Shown: positions 1 through 6,445 of the stretch, in pieces
How the letters are laid out: each line of letters begins with the position of its first letter
How positions within the stretch are numbered: position 1 is the first letter of the stretch
NCBI RefSeq assembly: GCF_007991275.1
Contig: NZ_BJYA01000018.1
Span: 1 to 64,000, forward strand
Source: Alkalibacillus haloalkaliphilus
GTDB taxonomy: Bacteria > Bacillota > Bacilli > Bacillales > Alkalibacillaceae
Direction of reading: 5' to 3'
Length of the DNA stretch: 64,000 bases
Notes under the pieces: model-generated
Told to the model about the DNA's origin: nothing
Database searches by the model: none
Seen by the model: the letters and a program-made list of their open reading frames with translations, nothing else
Program-made: the position numbers and the translations under genes

Positions 1-130
1 TTTGCGTTGTTCACTTAATACACAAGCATTTTTATCACTTTTGTCCTGTACCATTTTATTCTGTTAGAGATGTTGAAGATACATTTTCGCTATATCAAAT
101 ATCAACAAAAAACGTAAACAGAGGACAAAA

Positions 131-171
131 ATAAAAAAGCACTAAACTTCATGTTGAGAAGCTTAGTGCTT
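131..171 (-). terminator. Rho-independent terminator after copper chaperone gene
   Basis: A 13-bp near-perfect inverted repeat (arms about 137-149 and 159-171) is followed on the minus strand by a U-rich tract (136 down to 131). It lies 10 bases after the stop of the CopZ-like gene and ends the minus-strand cluster. Confidence 0.85.
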
Positions 172-181
172 GTATACTTTA

Positions 182-388
182 TTAATTTGTTACATCATAA
201 CCTTGTTCTTCAATAGCTTCTTTTACTTCTTCAGTACTCACGGTATCTTCATCAAAACTTACATCAACTTTACCGCTATCTAAATGGACTTCTACAGAAG
301 CAACGCCGTCTAAGTTCTTCAGCGCACCTTGTACTGCTTGTTTACAATTCCCACATGACATTCCTTGTACATTAAGAGTTAATTCCAT
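182..388 (-). CDS. copZ: CopZ-like heavy-metal-associated (HMA) copper chaperone
   Basis: This 68-residue protein is a single HMA domain of the usual length for CopZ. The metal site GMSCGNC lies at residues 9-15, and the C-terminal half has the typical acidic beta-alpha-beta pattern ending in GYDV. Such chaperones bind Cu(I) in the cytosol and pass it to copper-exporting P-type ATPases. No CopA or CsoR gene is in the window, so the partner must lie elsewhere. It is the last gene of a minus-strand group with the PCYCGC lipoprotein and the DUF302 gene and is closed by a strong terminator. Family assignment is firm; copper rather than another soft metal is inferred from the family. Confidence 0.9.
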   Translation of the reverse strand: MELTLNVQGMSCGNCKQAVQGALKNLDGVASVEVHLDSGKVDVSFDEDTVSTEEVKEAIEEQGYDVTN

Positions 389-458
389 CTAATGTTCCCT
401 ACCTTTCAACCTTTTCTATATTATTGCGTATTTTCTGATATTTTTCAAACATAAACTA

Positions 459-944
459 CTATTCAGACATTGGCGTTGGTGTAGGTTCTAAACCTGTGTC
501 TTCATACTGAGCATCAATGGCTTCACGAATCTCTACTATGTCGTAACCTTCATCATACATTTGTTTAGCCTCACGGGCTATATCAACACAGATCGTTCAA
601 CCAAAGCCCATTTGGTCAATTTCAGCTATCCCATCATTAACGCCTTCTACAAAACAGTCACGATTGCTTTCGTGCCCCATCTCGTAACACCCACAATAAC
701 AGGGCATATAAGACAATAAATCACCGTGATGAATCGCAATTTCATATGCTTCTTTCATCGGTTCTAATGTCTCGTCTTTAAAAACATCAGCTAGTTGCGG
801 TGACCAAGCTTGTTCTTCTACATTATAAGTTAACCCTTCTAATGAAGAATCATACTTAATACCTGCCTCATTTTCGCTAATTGGATCGGAGCATGCAGCC
901 AACATTGTCAGTAGAAGGACTACTATTAGGAAGTATTTCTTCAT
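459..944 (-). CDS. PCYCGC-motif lipoprotein, candidate selenoprotein (in-frame TGA at 597-599)
   Basis: The chosen ATG at 944 follows an AAAGGAA ribosome binding site and gives a lipoprotein signal peptide with lipobox LAAC. The PCYCGC motif follows, then H and DCF residues. A TGA at 597-599 interrupts the frame at residue 116, directly after MGFG. The frame then continues for 45 codons in the same phase as TICVDIAREA..., with EIREAID and a Pro/Thr-rich end, up to TAG at 459-461. From what I recall of this family, the downstream part is its normal C-terminus and the interrupted position is the first Cys of a CxxC. Reading TGA as selenocysteine would give UxxC and a 161-residue protein. A candidate bSECIS hairpin sits at 566-580. 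Alternatives are a nonsense mutation or a sequencing error. The role is unknown; being next to CopZ and DUF302 suggests extracytoplasmic metal or thiol chemistry. Confidence 0.7.
566..580 (-). promoter_or_regulatory. Candidate bacterial SECIS hairpin
   Basis: On the minus strand a 5-bp perfect stem (TAGCC/GGCTA) encloses a 5-nt loop CGTGA. It begins 16 nt after the TGA at 597-599, and G is the second loop base. This agrees with the described bacterial SECIS pattern: a small apical hairpin about 16-37 nt after UGA, with G among the first two loop bases. A hairpin this short can also arise by chance. Confidence 0.45.
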
Positions 945-1018
945 CGTCTGATTCCTTTCTAATATATTGTACAAACCCAATATATCATAAAAACTTGTGC
1001 TACTTTTTATCAATTTTA

Positions 1019-1408
1019 TTACGATTTAGCTTGATCAATTGCTTTAACCATCGTCTCTTCAATATCTTGTGCAAATTGTGTTACCTCTTCTTTTTCAATA
1101 TAGCTTAATAAAACTGTTGGTTTCGGCATTCCGATCTTCGTCGTTCCTTCACTTTCATAAACAACCACTTTACATGGTAAGAAGTAACTTACTTTTTCCT
1201 CCATCCCTAATACATCTTTTGCTGCTTTCGGATTACAAACTTCTAGAATTCGGTAAGTTTGGTCAAAGTCATCAAACCCTTTTTGGTGCAGTGTTTCTTT
1301 CACATCAAAATCCCACAAAACACCGAACTTCACCTCTTGCAGTGACTGCGTTAATGCTTCAACCGCCTCATCTACTGACTTATGCGTCGTAACCGTATAA
1401 TCAAACAT
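1019..1408 (-). CDS. DUF302 domain-containing protein
   Basis: This roughly 129-residue protein has the DUF302 pattern: an N-terminal strand-helix (VDEAVEALTQSL), FDVKETL, a LEVCNPK segment around the middle, and an FLPCKVVVYE strand carrying the family Cys. The ATG at 1408 is preferred because GGAGGG lies directly upstream; an in-frame ATG at 1432 lacks a site. The biochemical role of DUF302 is not established, although members often neighbour thiol and metal genes, as here. It heads the minus-strand cluster with the PCYCGC lipoprotein and CopZ, and its promoter region is shared with the divergent zinc operon. Confidence 0.85.
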   Translation of the reverse strand: MFDYTVTTHKSVDEAVEALTQSLQEVKFGVLWDFDVKETLHQKGFDDFDQTYRILEVCNPKAAKDVLGMEEKVSYFLPCKVVVYESEGTTKIGMPKPTVLLSYIEKEEVTQFAQDIEETMVKAIDQAKS

Positions 1409-1477
1409 GGCAATCCCTCCATTATTATTCATTTATTTTCAGTCTACCCAATATAGTAGGTATTGAAAACTTTTAGT

Positions 1478-1498
1478 AAATCGTAATAATTACTATTT
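1478..1498 (+). promoter_or_regulatory. Zur-type operator, copy 1
   Basis: This is a 7-1-7 imperfect palindrome, TCGTAAT-A-ATTACTA, flanked by AAA and TTT. It differs from the Bacillus subtilis Zur box core (TCGTAAT-N-ATTACGA) at one position. It lies just upstream of, and slightly overlapping, the -35 element of the zinc operon promoter. Confidence 0.8.
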
Positions 1499-1524
1499 AC
1501 AAATCGTAACCGTTACGATATAAT
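1496..1524 (+). promoter_or_regulatory. Sigma-A promoter of the zinc-uptake operon
   Basis: TTTACA (1496-1501) and a perfect TATAAT (1519-1524) are separated by 17 bp. The start codon is 50 bases downstream. Both Zur-type palindromes overlap this promoter, so the regulator would block polymerase when zinc is sufficient. Confidence 0.8.
1501..1521 (+). promoter_or_regulatory. Zur-type operator, copy 2
   Basis: This is a perfect 7-1-7 palindrome, TCGTAAC-C-GTTACGA, filling the spacer between the -35 and -10 elements. With copy 1 it forms a tandem operator spaced 23 bp centre to centre, about two helical turns, which could let two Zur dimers bind the same face. Confidence 0.8.
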
Positions 1525-1573
1525 CCGTTATAGTTACTTACAAAACGAAAAAAAGTAAAGGGAGAGAAACAGG

Positions 1574-2776
1574 TTGAAGCTACTTAAAGGATTTATTTTT
1601 ATTACTCTTTTATTTATTCTAGCCGCTTGCGGTGGAGAAGCTGAAGAAGAAACTACAGCAGATGAAAACGGGGATACTCAGTCAGAAGAAACTGCAGATG
1701 AAGAAGTAATTGAAGAAGAACTAGGAACGATTGTTACTTCACTTTACCCGATTGAATATATCATCTCAGAAATTGCTGGGGACTTAGTTGATGTAGAAAC
1801 AGTAATTCCTCCAGGTGCAGATGCTCACGTATATGAGCCATCTACTAGAGAAATGATCGAATTAGCAGATAGCGATGCTTTCTTCTATATCGGTGAAGGT
1901 ATGGAAGTATTCGCTGAGACGATGGCGAACACGATTGAAGATGAAGGTGTTTATACATTAGCCCTTTCAAAATATGAAGAAGAACTATTCATGGAGTATG
2001 ATGACGACCATGGCCATGATCACGACCACGGTCATGAAGATGACCACAATCATGAGGATGATCACAGTCATGAAGACGATCACAGCCATGAAGACGATCA
2101 TAGCCATGAAGATGACCACAACCATGAAGACGACCATAGCCATGAAGACGACCATAGCCATGAAGACGATCACAATCATGAAGATGATCATAACCATGAA
2201 GACGAAGATCATGACCATGACCACGGACACGATCACGATCATGACCACGGTGACTATGATCCACACTTCTGGTTAGATCCATCTCGTATGATTGCTGTTG
2301 GTCAAGTGATCTTAGATGAACTAAAGGACATTTACCCAGATCATGCTGATTTACTAGAAGAAAACTATGAACAGTTTGCTAACAACATGTTAGAATTAGA
2401 CACGACGTTCCAAGAAGCTTTAACAGTTGACGAAGATGTTAACCTTTTAGTTGCTCACGAGGCTTTCGGTTATTGGGAACAAGCATATGGTATTAACCAA
2501 TATGGCATTCGTGGCTTATCATCATCTCAAGAACCATCTCAGCGAGAGCTTCAAGAGCTGTTTGAGTCATTAGATGATTTAAATATTCACCATGTCATCT
2601 TAGAGAAGAACCGTGAAGATCGTTTAGCTCAAACGATTGCGGATGAATTTGATTTAGCAGTATATGAATTACACAACTTAGAAACTTTAACAGAAGAAGA
2701 TATTGAAAATGATAAAGATTATATTGATATTATGCTAGAAAACCTAGACATTTTACTAGAAACAATCGAAGAATAA
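1574..2776 (+). CDS. znuA: Zinc ABC transporter substrate-binding lipoprotein (AdcA/ZnuA type)
   Basis: The TTG start at 1574 follows AAAGGGAGAGA. The N-terminus is a signal peptide ending in lipobox LAAC, then an acidic Glu-rich linker and a cluster A-I metal-binding fold. The His ligands expected in this fold are in DAHVYEPS, DPHFWLDP and AHEAFGYW, with a late acidic ligand in the C-terminal lobe. Between the first two lies a very long His/Asp/Glu loop at about residues 143-225, with nine copies of a hexapeptide HEDDH(N/S). Such loops are known to capture zinc in this family, but this one is unusually long, giving 400 residues against roughly 310-330 for simple members. It is first in an operon with the ATPase, permease and regulator. 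Confidence 0.93.
   Translation: MKLLKGFIFITLLFILAACGGEAEEETTADENGDTQSEETADEEVIEEELGTIVTSLYPIEYIISEIAGDLVDVETVIPPGADAHVYEPSTREMIELADSDAFFYIGEGMEVFAETMANTIEDEGVYTLALSKYEEELFMEYDDDHGHDHDHGHEDDHNHEDDHSHEDDHSHEDDHSHEDDHNHEDDHSHEDDHSHEDDHNHEDDHNHEDEDHDHDHGHDHDHDHGDYDPHFWLDPSRMIAVGQVILDELKDIYPDHADLLEENYEQFANNMLELDTTFQEALTVDEDVNLLVAHEAFGYWEQAYGINQYGIRGLSSSQEPSQRELQELFESLDDLNIHHVILEKNREDRLAQTIADEFDLAVYELHNLETLTEEDIENDKDYIDIMLENLDILLETIEE
2033..2194 (+). repeat. 18-bp coding tandem repeat, nine units, in znuA
   Basis: Nine in-phase 18-bp units encode HEDDH followed by N or S. Synonymous differences between units (gat/gac, cat/cac) show the array is not entirely recent. The repeat keeps other reading frames open on both strands; those ORFs are shadows. 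Confidence 0.95.
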
Positions 2777-2790
2777 TATGTTATGATAAT

Positions 2791-2838
2791 AAAGGCGAAA
2801 AGCGGACTAATTATAGTTCGCCATCGCCTTTCTTTTCT
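2791..2838 (+). terminator. Partial terminator between znuA and the ATPase gene
   Basis: The outer stem GGCGA/TCGCC encloses an inner stem GGACTA/TAGTTC-like, followed by a T-rich stretch (2829-2838). It sits in the 106-bp gap inside the operon. Read-through would reduce downstream ATPase and permease relative to the binding protein, a common pattern in ABC operons. Confidence 0.6.
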
Positions 2839-2882
2839 TGTTTATAGTTATTTAAATTACCTCTTTGGAAGGAGGATCAACA

Positions 2883-3635
2883 ATGGCGAATTTAATTACC
2901 GTTAACGGTGTGACGCACCGATATGATAAACACAAAGTACTTGAAGATGTTAGTTTCACAATTGAAAAAGGTTCATTCGTCGGTTTGGTCGGTCCAAATG
3001 GTTCTGGTAAAACGACGATTATTAAACTAATCCTTGGACTTGAGAAGTTACAGAAAGGCTCGATTGAAGCATTTGATAAGCCAATCGAAAAGTTTCACAA
3101 TAAAGGGCATGTTAGTTTCGTCTCACAAAAAGCCAACTCGTTTAGTCGAGGGTTTCCAGCAACGGCTAAAGAGGTCGTTAGTATGGGGTTAACATCTAAA
3201 GTGAGCTTACTTCGCCCAACGACTAAAAAATATGAGTATTTAATTTTTGAAGCATTAGATCGCGTCAATATGATGGAGTATGCTAATCATAATATTGGCG
3301 ACTTATCTGGCGGTCAGCAACAAAGAATTTTCATCGCGCGTGCGATTGTTAATAACCCAAGTCTATTAATCTTAGATGAACCAACAGTTGGTGTTGATAC
3401 AGAAAACGTCGAGCAATTCTATCAACTACTGTCTCAATTAAACGAAGAGTTAGGGATTACGTTAATTCTCGTTTCACACGATATTGGAACAATTACGACA
3501 CATGTTACTGACTTATTATGCTTAAATAAATCTGTCCATTATCACGGTAATCCAGGTGATTTTGAACATATGACAGATGTGCAAAGATCAAAAATTTATG
3601 GACACGACATGCACACCATTACGCATGATCATTAA
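2883..3635 (+). CDS. znuC: Zinc ABC transporter ATP-binding protein (AdcC/ZnuC type)
   Basis: This 250-residue nucleotide-binding domain has Walker A GPNGSGKT (37-44), Q-loop VSQK (about 79-83), signature LSGGQQQR (141-148), Walker B LLILDEP (161-167) and the H-loop in LVSHD. The ATG at 2883 follows GGAAGGAGG; an upstream in-frame codon at 2865 lies inside that site and is rejected. The C-terminus is His-rich (HDMHTITHDH), which fits metal handling. It powers import of zinc delivered by the preceding lipoprotein. Gene order and the Zur sites support zinc over manganese. Confidence 0.93.
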   Translation: MANLITVNGVTHRYDKHKVLEDVSFTIEKGSFVGLVGPNGSGKTTIIKLILGLEKLQKGSIEAFDKPIEKFHNKGHVSFVSQKANSFSRGFPATAKEVVSMGLTSKVSLLRPTTKKYEYLIFEALDRVNMMEYANHNIGDLSGGQQQRIFIARAIVNNPSLLILDEPTVGVDTENVEQFYQLLSQLNEELGITLILVSHDIGTITTHVTDLLCLNKSVHYHGNPGDFEHMTDVQRSKIYGHDMHTITHDH

Positions 3636-3655
3636 CGTCGATTGGAGGGGCAATT

Positions 3656-4501
3656 GTGTTAGATGCTATATTAAACTTTGAAATTTTACGAAATACGTTT
3701 TATACCGGATTAATTGTTGGTTTACTTGCCCCTTTATTAGGGACATTTATTGTTGTACGTCGCTTGTCACTGATCGCAGACGGTCTATCTCACGTGACGT
3801 TAGCCGGAATTTCTTTTGGCTTATTTATGCAAAAGAAATATACACTTCTTGCTTTGACACCCTTTCACACCGGAATTATTTTCTCGATTATTGGTGCGAT
3901 CGTCATTGAAAATTTACGAGGGGTTTATAAAGCTTTCCAAGAGATTGCAATTCCAATCACGTTATCCATTGGTGTCGGTTTAAGTGTCGTATTTATTGCG
4001 ATGGCTGATGGGATAAACACGGATATATATGCGTATTTATTCGGATCAGTAGCTGCTGTTAGCCGTTCTGATCTATATTTAGTTTTGTTTACTGCTGTTT
4101 TCGTAATTGTTGTGATTATTTTCTTATATAAGGAACTGTTTGCTTTATCATTTGATGAAGAATTCGCGACAGTATCTGGTATACGTGCTAAGATTATTCA
4201 TTATTTATTTATCATTATGACAGCTTTAGTCATTGCTGCTTCTATTAGAATTGTCGGTGTCTTACTAGTTTCTGCTTTAATGACGCTACCGGTTGCTACA
4301 GCAATGCGTATAGCAAAAAGCTTTAAACAAACGATTGTCTATAGTATCATTTTTGGTGAAGTTGCTGTTATAATAGGTTTAATTGCAGGTTATTATTTAG
4401 AAATTCCACCAGGTGGAACGATTGTGATCACATCCGCTATATTACTAGGTTTAACATTATTAATTAAGAAATGGTATTTGGCTTATATTTATAAAGGGTG
4501 A
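3656..4501 (+). CDS. znuB: Zinc ABC transporter permease (AdcB/ZnuB type)
   Basis: This is a 281-residue integral membrane protein of the ABC-3 family, with seven to nine hydrophobic segments and typical N-terminal motifs (LAPLLGTFIVVRRLSLIADGLSH and the following SFG). The GTG start at 3656 has GGAGGGG seven bases upstream. It follows the ATPase gene by 20 bp and runs into the regulator gene. It would form the channel through which zinc crosses the membrane. Confidence 0.92.
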   Translation: MLDAILNFEILRNTFYTGLIVGLLAPLLGTFIVVRRLSLIADGLSHVTLAGISFGLFMQKKYTLLALTPFHTGIIFSIIGAIVIENLRGVYKAFQEIAIPITLSIGVGLSVVFIAMADGINTDIYAYLFGSVAAVSRSDLYLVLFTAVFVIVVIIFLYKELFALSFDEEFATVSGIRAKIIHYLFIIMTALVIAASIRIVGVLLVSALMTLPVATAMRIAKSFKQTIVYSIIFGEVAVIIGLIAGYYLEIPPGGTIVITSAILLGLTLLIKKWYLAYIYKG

Positions 4502-4506
4502 GCGTT

Positions 4507-4917
4507 ATGAATCTTGAGAAAGCTTTAGGTCTTTTAAAACAAGAGGGCTATAAGTATACGAAAAAAAGAGAAGATATATTAGAATTTTTCACTGAAGAAG
4601 ATGGTTATCGTACAGCGAGCGACCTTCTTAACTTCATGGGTGAAAAATATGGTGGCTTAAGTTATGACACGATTTATCGTAATTTACATCTATTTCGTGA
4701 GCTTAACATTTTAGAGTCGACGGATTTAAATGGTGAGAAACATTTCCGTTTAGCTTGTGATCACCATGAGCACCACCACCATTTTATATGCCAATCTTGT
4801 GGTAAAACAAAAACGATTGATGCTTGCCCAATGAATTTTATTCAACAAGACTTTCCTGGATATACGATTGAAAATCATAAATTTGAAATATACGGACGCT
4901 GCCCAAGTTGTCAATAA
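4507..4917 (+). CDS. zur: Fur-family transcriptional regulator, probably Zur
   Basis: This 136-residue protein has a Fur-type winged helix (KKREDILEFF, then SYDTIYRNLHLF as recognition helix), a metal-sensing His cluster (CDHHEHHHHF) and two structural Cys pairs (CQSC near 94-97 and CPSC at the C-terminus). The ATG at 4507 is preferred because GGGTGAG lies just before it; a GTG at 4498 overlaps the permease stop but lacks a site. Membership in a zinc-uptake operon and the two Zur boxes at the operon promoter support Zur over Fur or PerR. The operon is therefore probably autoregulated. Confidence 0.9.
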   Translation: MNLEKALGLLKQEGYKYTKKREDILEFFTEEDGYRTASDLLNFMGEKYGGLSYDTIYRNLHLFRELNILESTDLNGEKHFRLACDHHEHHHHFICQSCGKTKTIDACPMNFIQQDFPGYTIENHKFEIYGRCPSCQ

Positions 4918-4920
4918 AGT

Positions 4921-4957
4921 AAAAGGTCTTTTCTCTAAATGAGAAAGGACCTTTTTT
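4921..4957 (+). terminator. Rho-independent terminator of the zinc operon
   Basis: A long stem (AAAGGTC...GACCTTT with inner TTTCTC/GAGAAA) and a six-T tail lie four bases after the zur stop. It also separates the operon from the convergent SEDS-family gene. Confidence 0.9.
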
Positions 4958-4967
4958 ATGTGGTGTA

Positions 4968-6095
4968 TTAATTGGCTTCTCCTCTTCTTAAAATGTTTCC
5001 TTTAATAGCAATATTCATTAGGACCCCTAAGAGGAAAAAGGTAATTAACATCGATGAACCACCGTAACTTATTAATGGTAATGTAATACCTGTAATTGGC
5101 ATAAGCCCTGATACGGCAGCGAAGTTAATCATTGCTTGTGTTACGATTTGAAATGTAATACCGAATGCTAACAATCGACCGAAGCTATCAGGCGCTCTTT
5201 TCGCAATTAGAATGCCTTTAAACATAAAGACAAAATAAATGCTAATAACTGTTACGGCACCAATTAGGCCAAGTTCTTCTGCAATGATCGACATAATAAA
5301 GTCAGTATGGGCTTCAGGTAAGAAACCAGACTTTTGAACACTATTCGCAAGACCAACACCTGTTACTTGTCCATTGGCAATTGCGATTAATGAATGAATT
5401 AACTGATAACCATCTCCAGCAGGGTCAGCAAATGGATCTAGAAAAGATGTAAATCGACCCATTCGATAGTCTGCACCCCAAATTAATAAAACAACACCTA
5501 CTACGGCTGTAACACCTAATAAAAGCAAATGATGAATTCTAATGCCAGCAAATAATAAAATCATTCCACAAGCTAAAACAATTGAAGCTGCGGTACCTAA
5601 GTCTGGTTGTAACACGATTAAACCACCAACGAAAGCTAGCACTAATAAAGGCGGCAAAACACCTTGCCCAAAATGGTGCAACTTATCTCGTTTATTCGTA
5701 TACACTTTAGCAAAGTACAATATCATAGCTACTTTTGCCAATTCAGACGGTTGGAATAACACTGGCCCTAAACTTAACCACCTTGTTGAGAAGTTACGCT
5801 CCACCCCAACTCCAGGGATTAATACTAAGACGAGCATCACTAAAGTTGCGATGATTAAAATTTTAATAAAATTCCCTAGTTTTCTATACGAAAATAGACT
5901 GACGACTAAGAAGACCAAAAAGCCTAAAATAACCCAAAGTCGCTGTCTATTAAAATAAAATGATGGATTATCTATATCTGGATTCATCCCTGCATATACA
6001 AAGCTAGCACTATAAACCATGACAAGGCCGATACAAGAAAGAATCACGATCATGATAAATAAAGGGTAATCTATATTTCTCAAATGCTTTTTCAA
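4968..6095 (-). CDS. FtsW/RodA/SpoVE family (SEDS) peptidoglycan polymerase
   Basis: This polytopic protein has about ten membrane segments. SEDS motifs present: YSAS after the first helix, WLSLGPVLFQPSELAK, LQPDLGTA, the long extracellular loop ending HTDFIMSIIAEELG, and LPLISYGGSS near the C-terminus. SEDS proteins polymerise glycan strands with a class B PBP for division, elongation or sporulation. Which paralogue this is cannot be settled from sequence alone; the loop and LISYGGSS look more FtsW/SpoVE-like than RodA-like. The start is uncertain. TTG at 6095 lies 10 bases after AGGAG, while an in-frame GTG at 6104 is too close to it and an ATG at 6137 has no site. It stands alone, convergent with zur. 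Confidence 0.88.
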   Translation of the reverse strand: MKKHLRNIDYPLFIMIVILSCIGLVMVYSASFVYAGMNPDIDNPSFYFNRQRLWVILGFLVFLVVSLFSYRKLGNFIKILIIATLVMLVLVLIPGVGVERNFSTRWLSLGPVLFQPSELAKVAMILYFAKVYTNKRDKLHHFGQGVLPPLLVLAFVGGLIVLQPDLGTAASIVLACGMILLFAGIRIHHLLLLGVTAVVGVVLLIWGADYRMGRFTSFLDPFADPAGDGYQLIHSLIAIANGQVTGVGLANSVQKSGFLPEAHTDFIMSIIAEELGLIGAVTVISIYFVFMFKGILIAKRAPDSFGRLLAFGITFQIVTQAMINFAAVSGLMPITGITLPLISYGGSSMLITFFLLGVLMNIAIKGNILRRGEAN

Positions 6096-6214
6096 TTCGA
6101 ACACGCTCCTATATCTACCATCATAACGGAAAATCAAACTATATGGATAGTAGATTTTAGGACTATTTTATAAAAATTTTATAACGATAGATTTCCTTTG
6201 ACGATTTTTGTCGG

Positions 6215-6403
6215 CTATGAGCCTTTTGAGCGGTTCTATGAGCCATTTGTGCCGGTCTATGAGCTATTTGAGCATTTCTATGAGCCATTTGCACCGACCT
6301 ATGAGCTATTTGAGCATTTCTATGAGCCTCTTGAATGATTCTATGAGCCTCTCGAACGGTTCTATGAGCTTCTCAAGCAATTCTATGCGCCTCTCGCAAT
6401 AAT
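6215..6403. repeat. Intergenic 21-bp tandem repeat, nine units
   Basis: Nine copies of a 21-bp unit beginning CTATGAGC start at 6215, 6236, 6257, 6278, 6299, 6320, 6341, 6362 and 6383, exactly in phase. Units are degenerate in the second half, alternating ATTTGAGCATTT-like and ATTTGCACCGA-like sequence. The period equals two helical turns. An ORF through it is only a consequence of the multiple-of-three period and has no ribosome binding site. Confidence 0.95.
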
Positions 6404-6410
6404 TCCCATC

Positions 6411-6440
6411 AAAAAGCCCGCCGACAAAATCGGCGGGCTT
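6411..6440 (-). terminator. Rho-independent terminator of the ABC-F gene
   Basis: A GC-rich 11-bp stem (AGCCCGCCGA / TCGGCGGGCT) with a five-base loop is followed on the minus strand by TTTTT. It lies five bases after the ABC-F stop codon. Confidence 0.95.
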
Positions 6441-6445
6441 CCAAA

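Noticed and set aside
1974-2282. Several long overlapping ORFs on both strands
   Set aside because: Shadows of the His/Asp-coding repeat in the zinc lipoprotein gene, which is the only frame with start, signal peptide and fold.
6208-6402. 64-residue ORF with a repeating MS-rich peptide
   Set aside because: It exists only because the 21-bp repeat is a multiple of three; no binding site, no family.
6215-6403. CRISPR array
   Set aside because: Units are directly adjacent 21-bp repeats with no spacers and no cas genes nearby.
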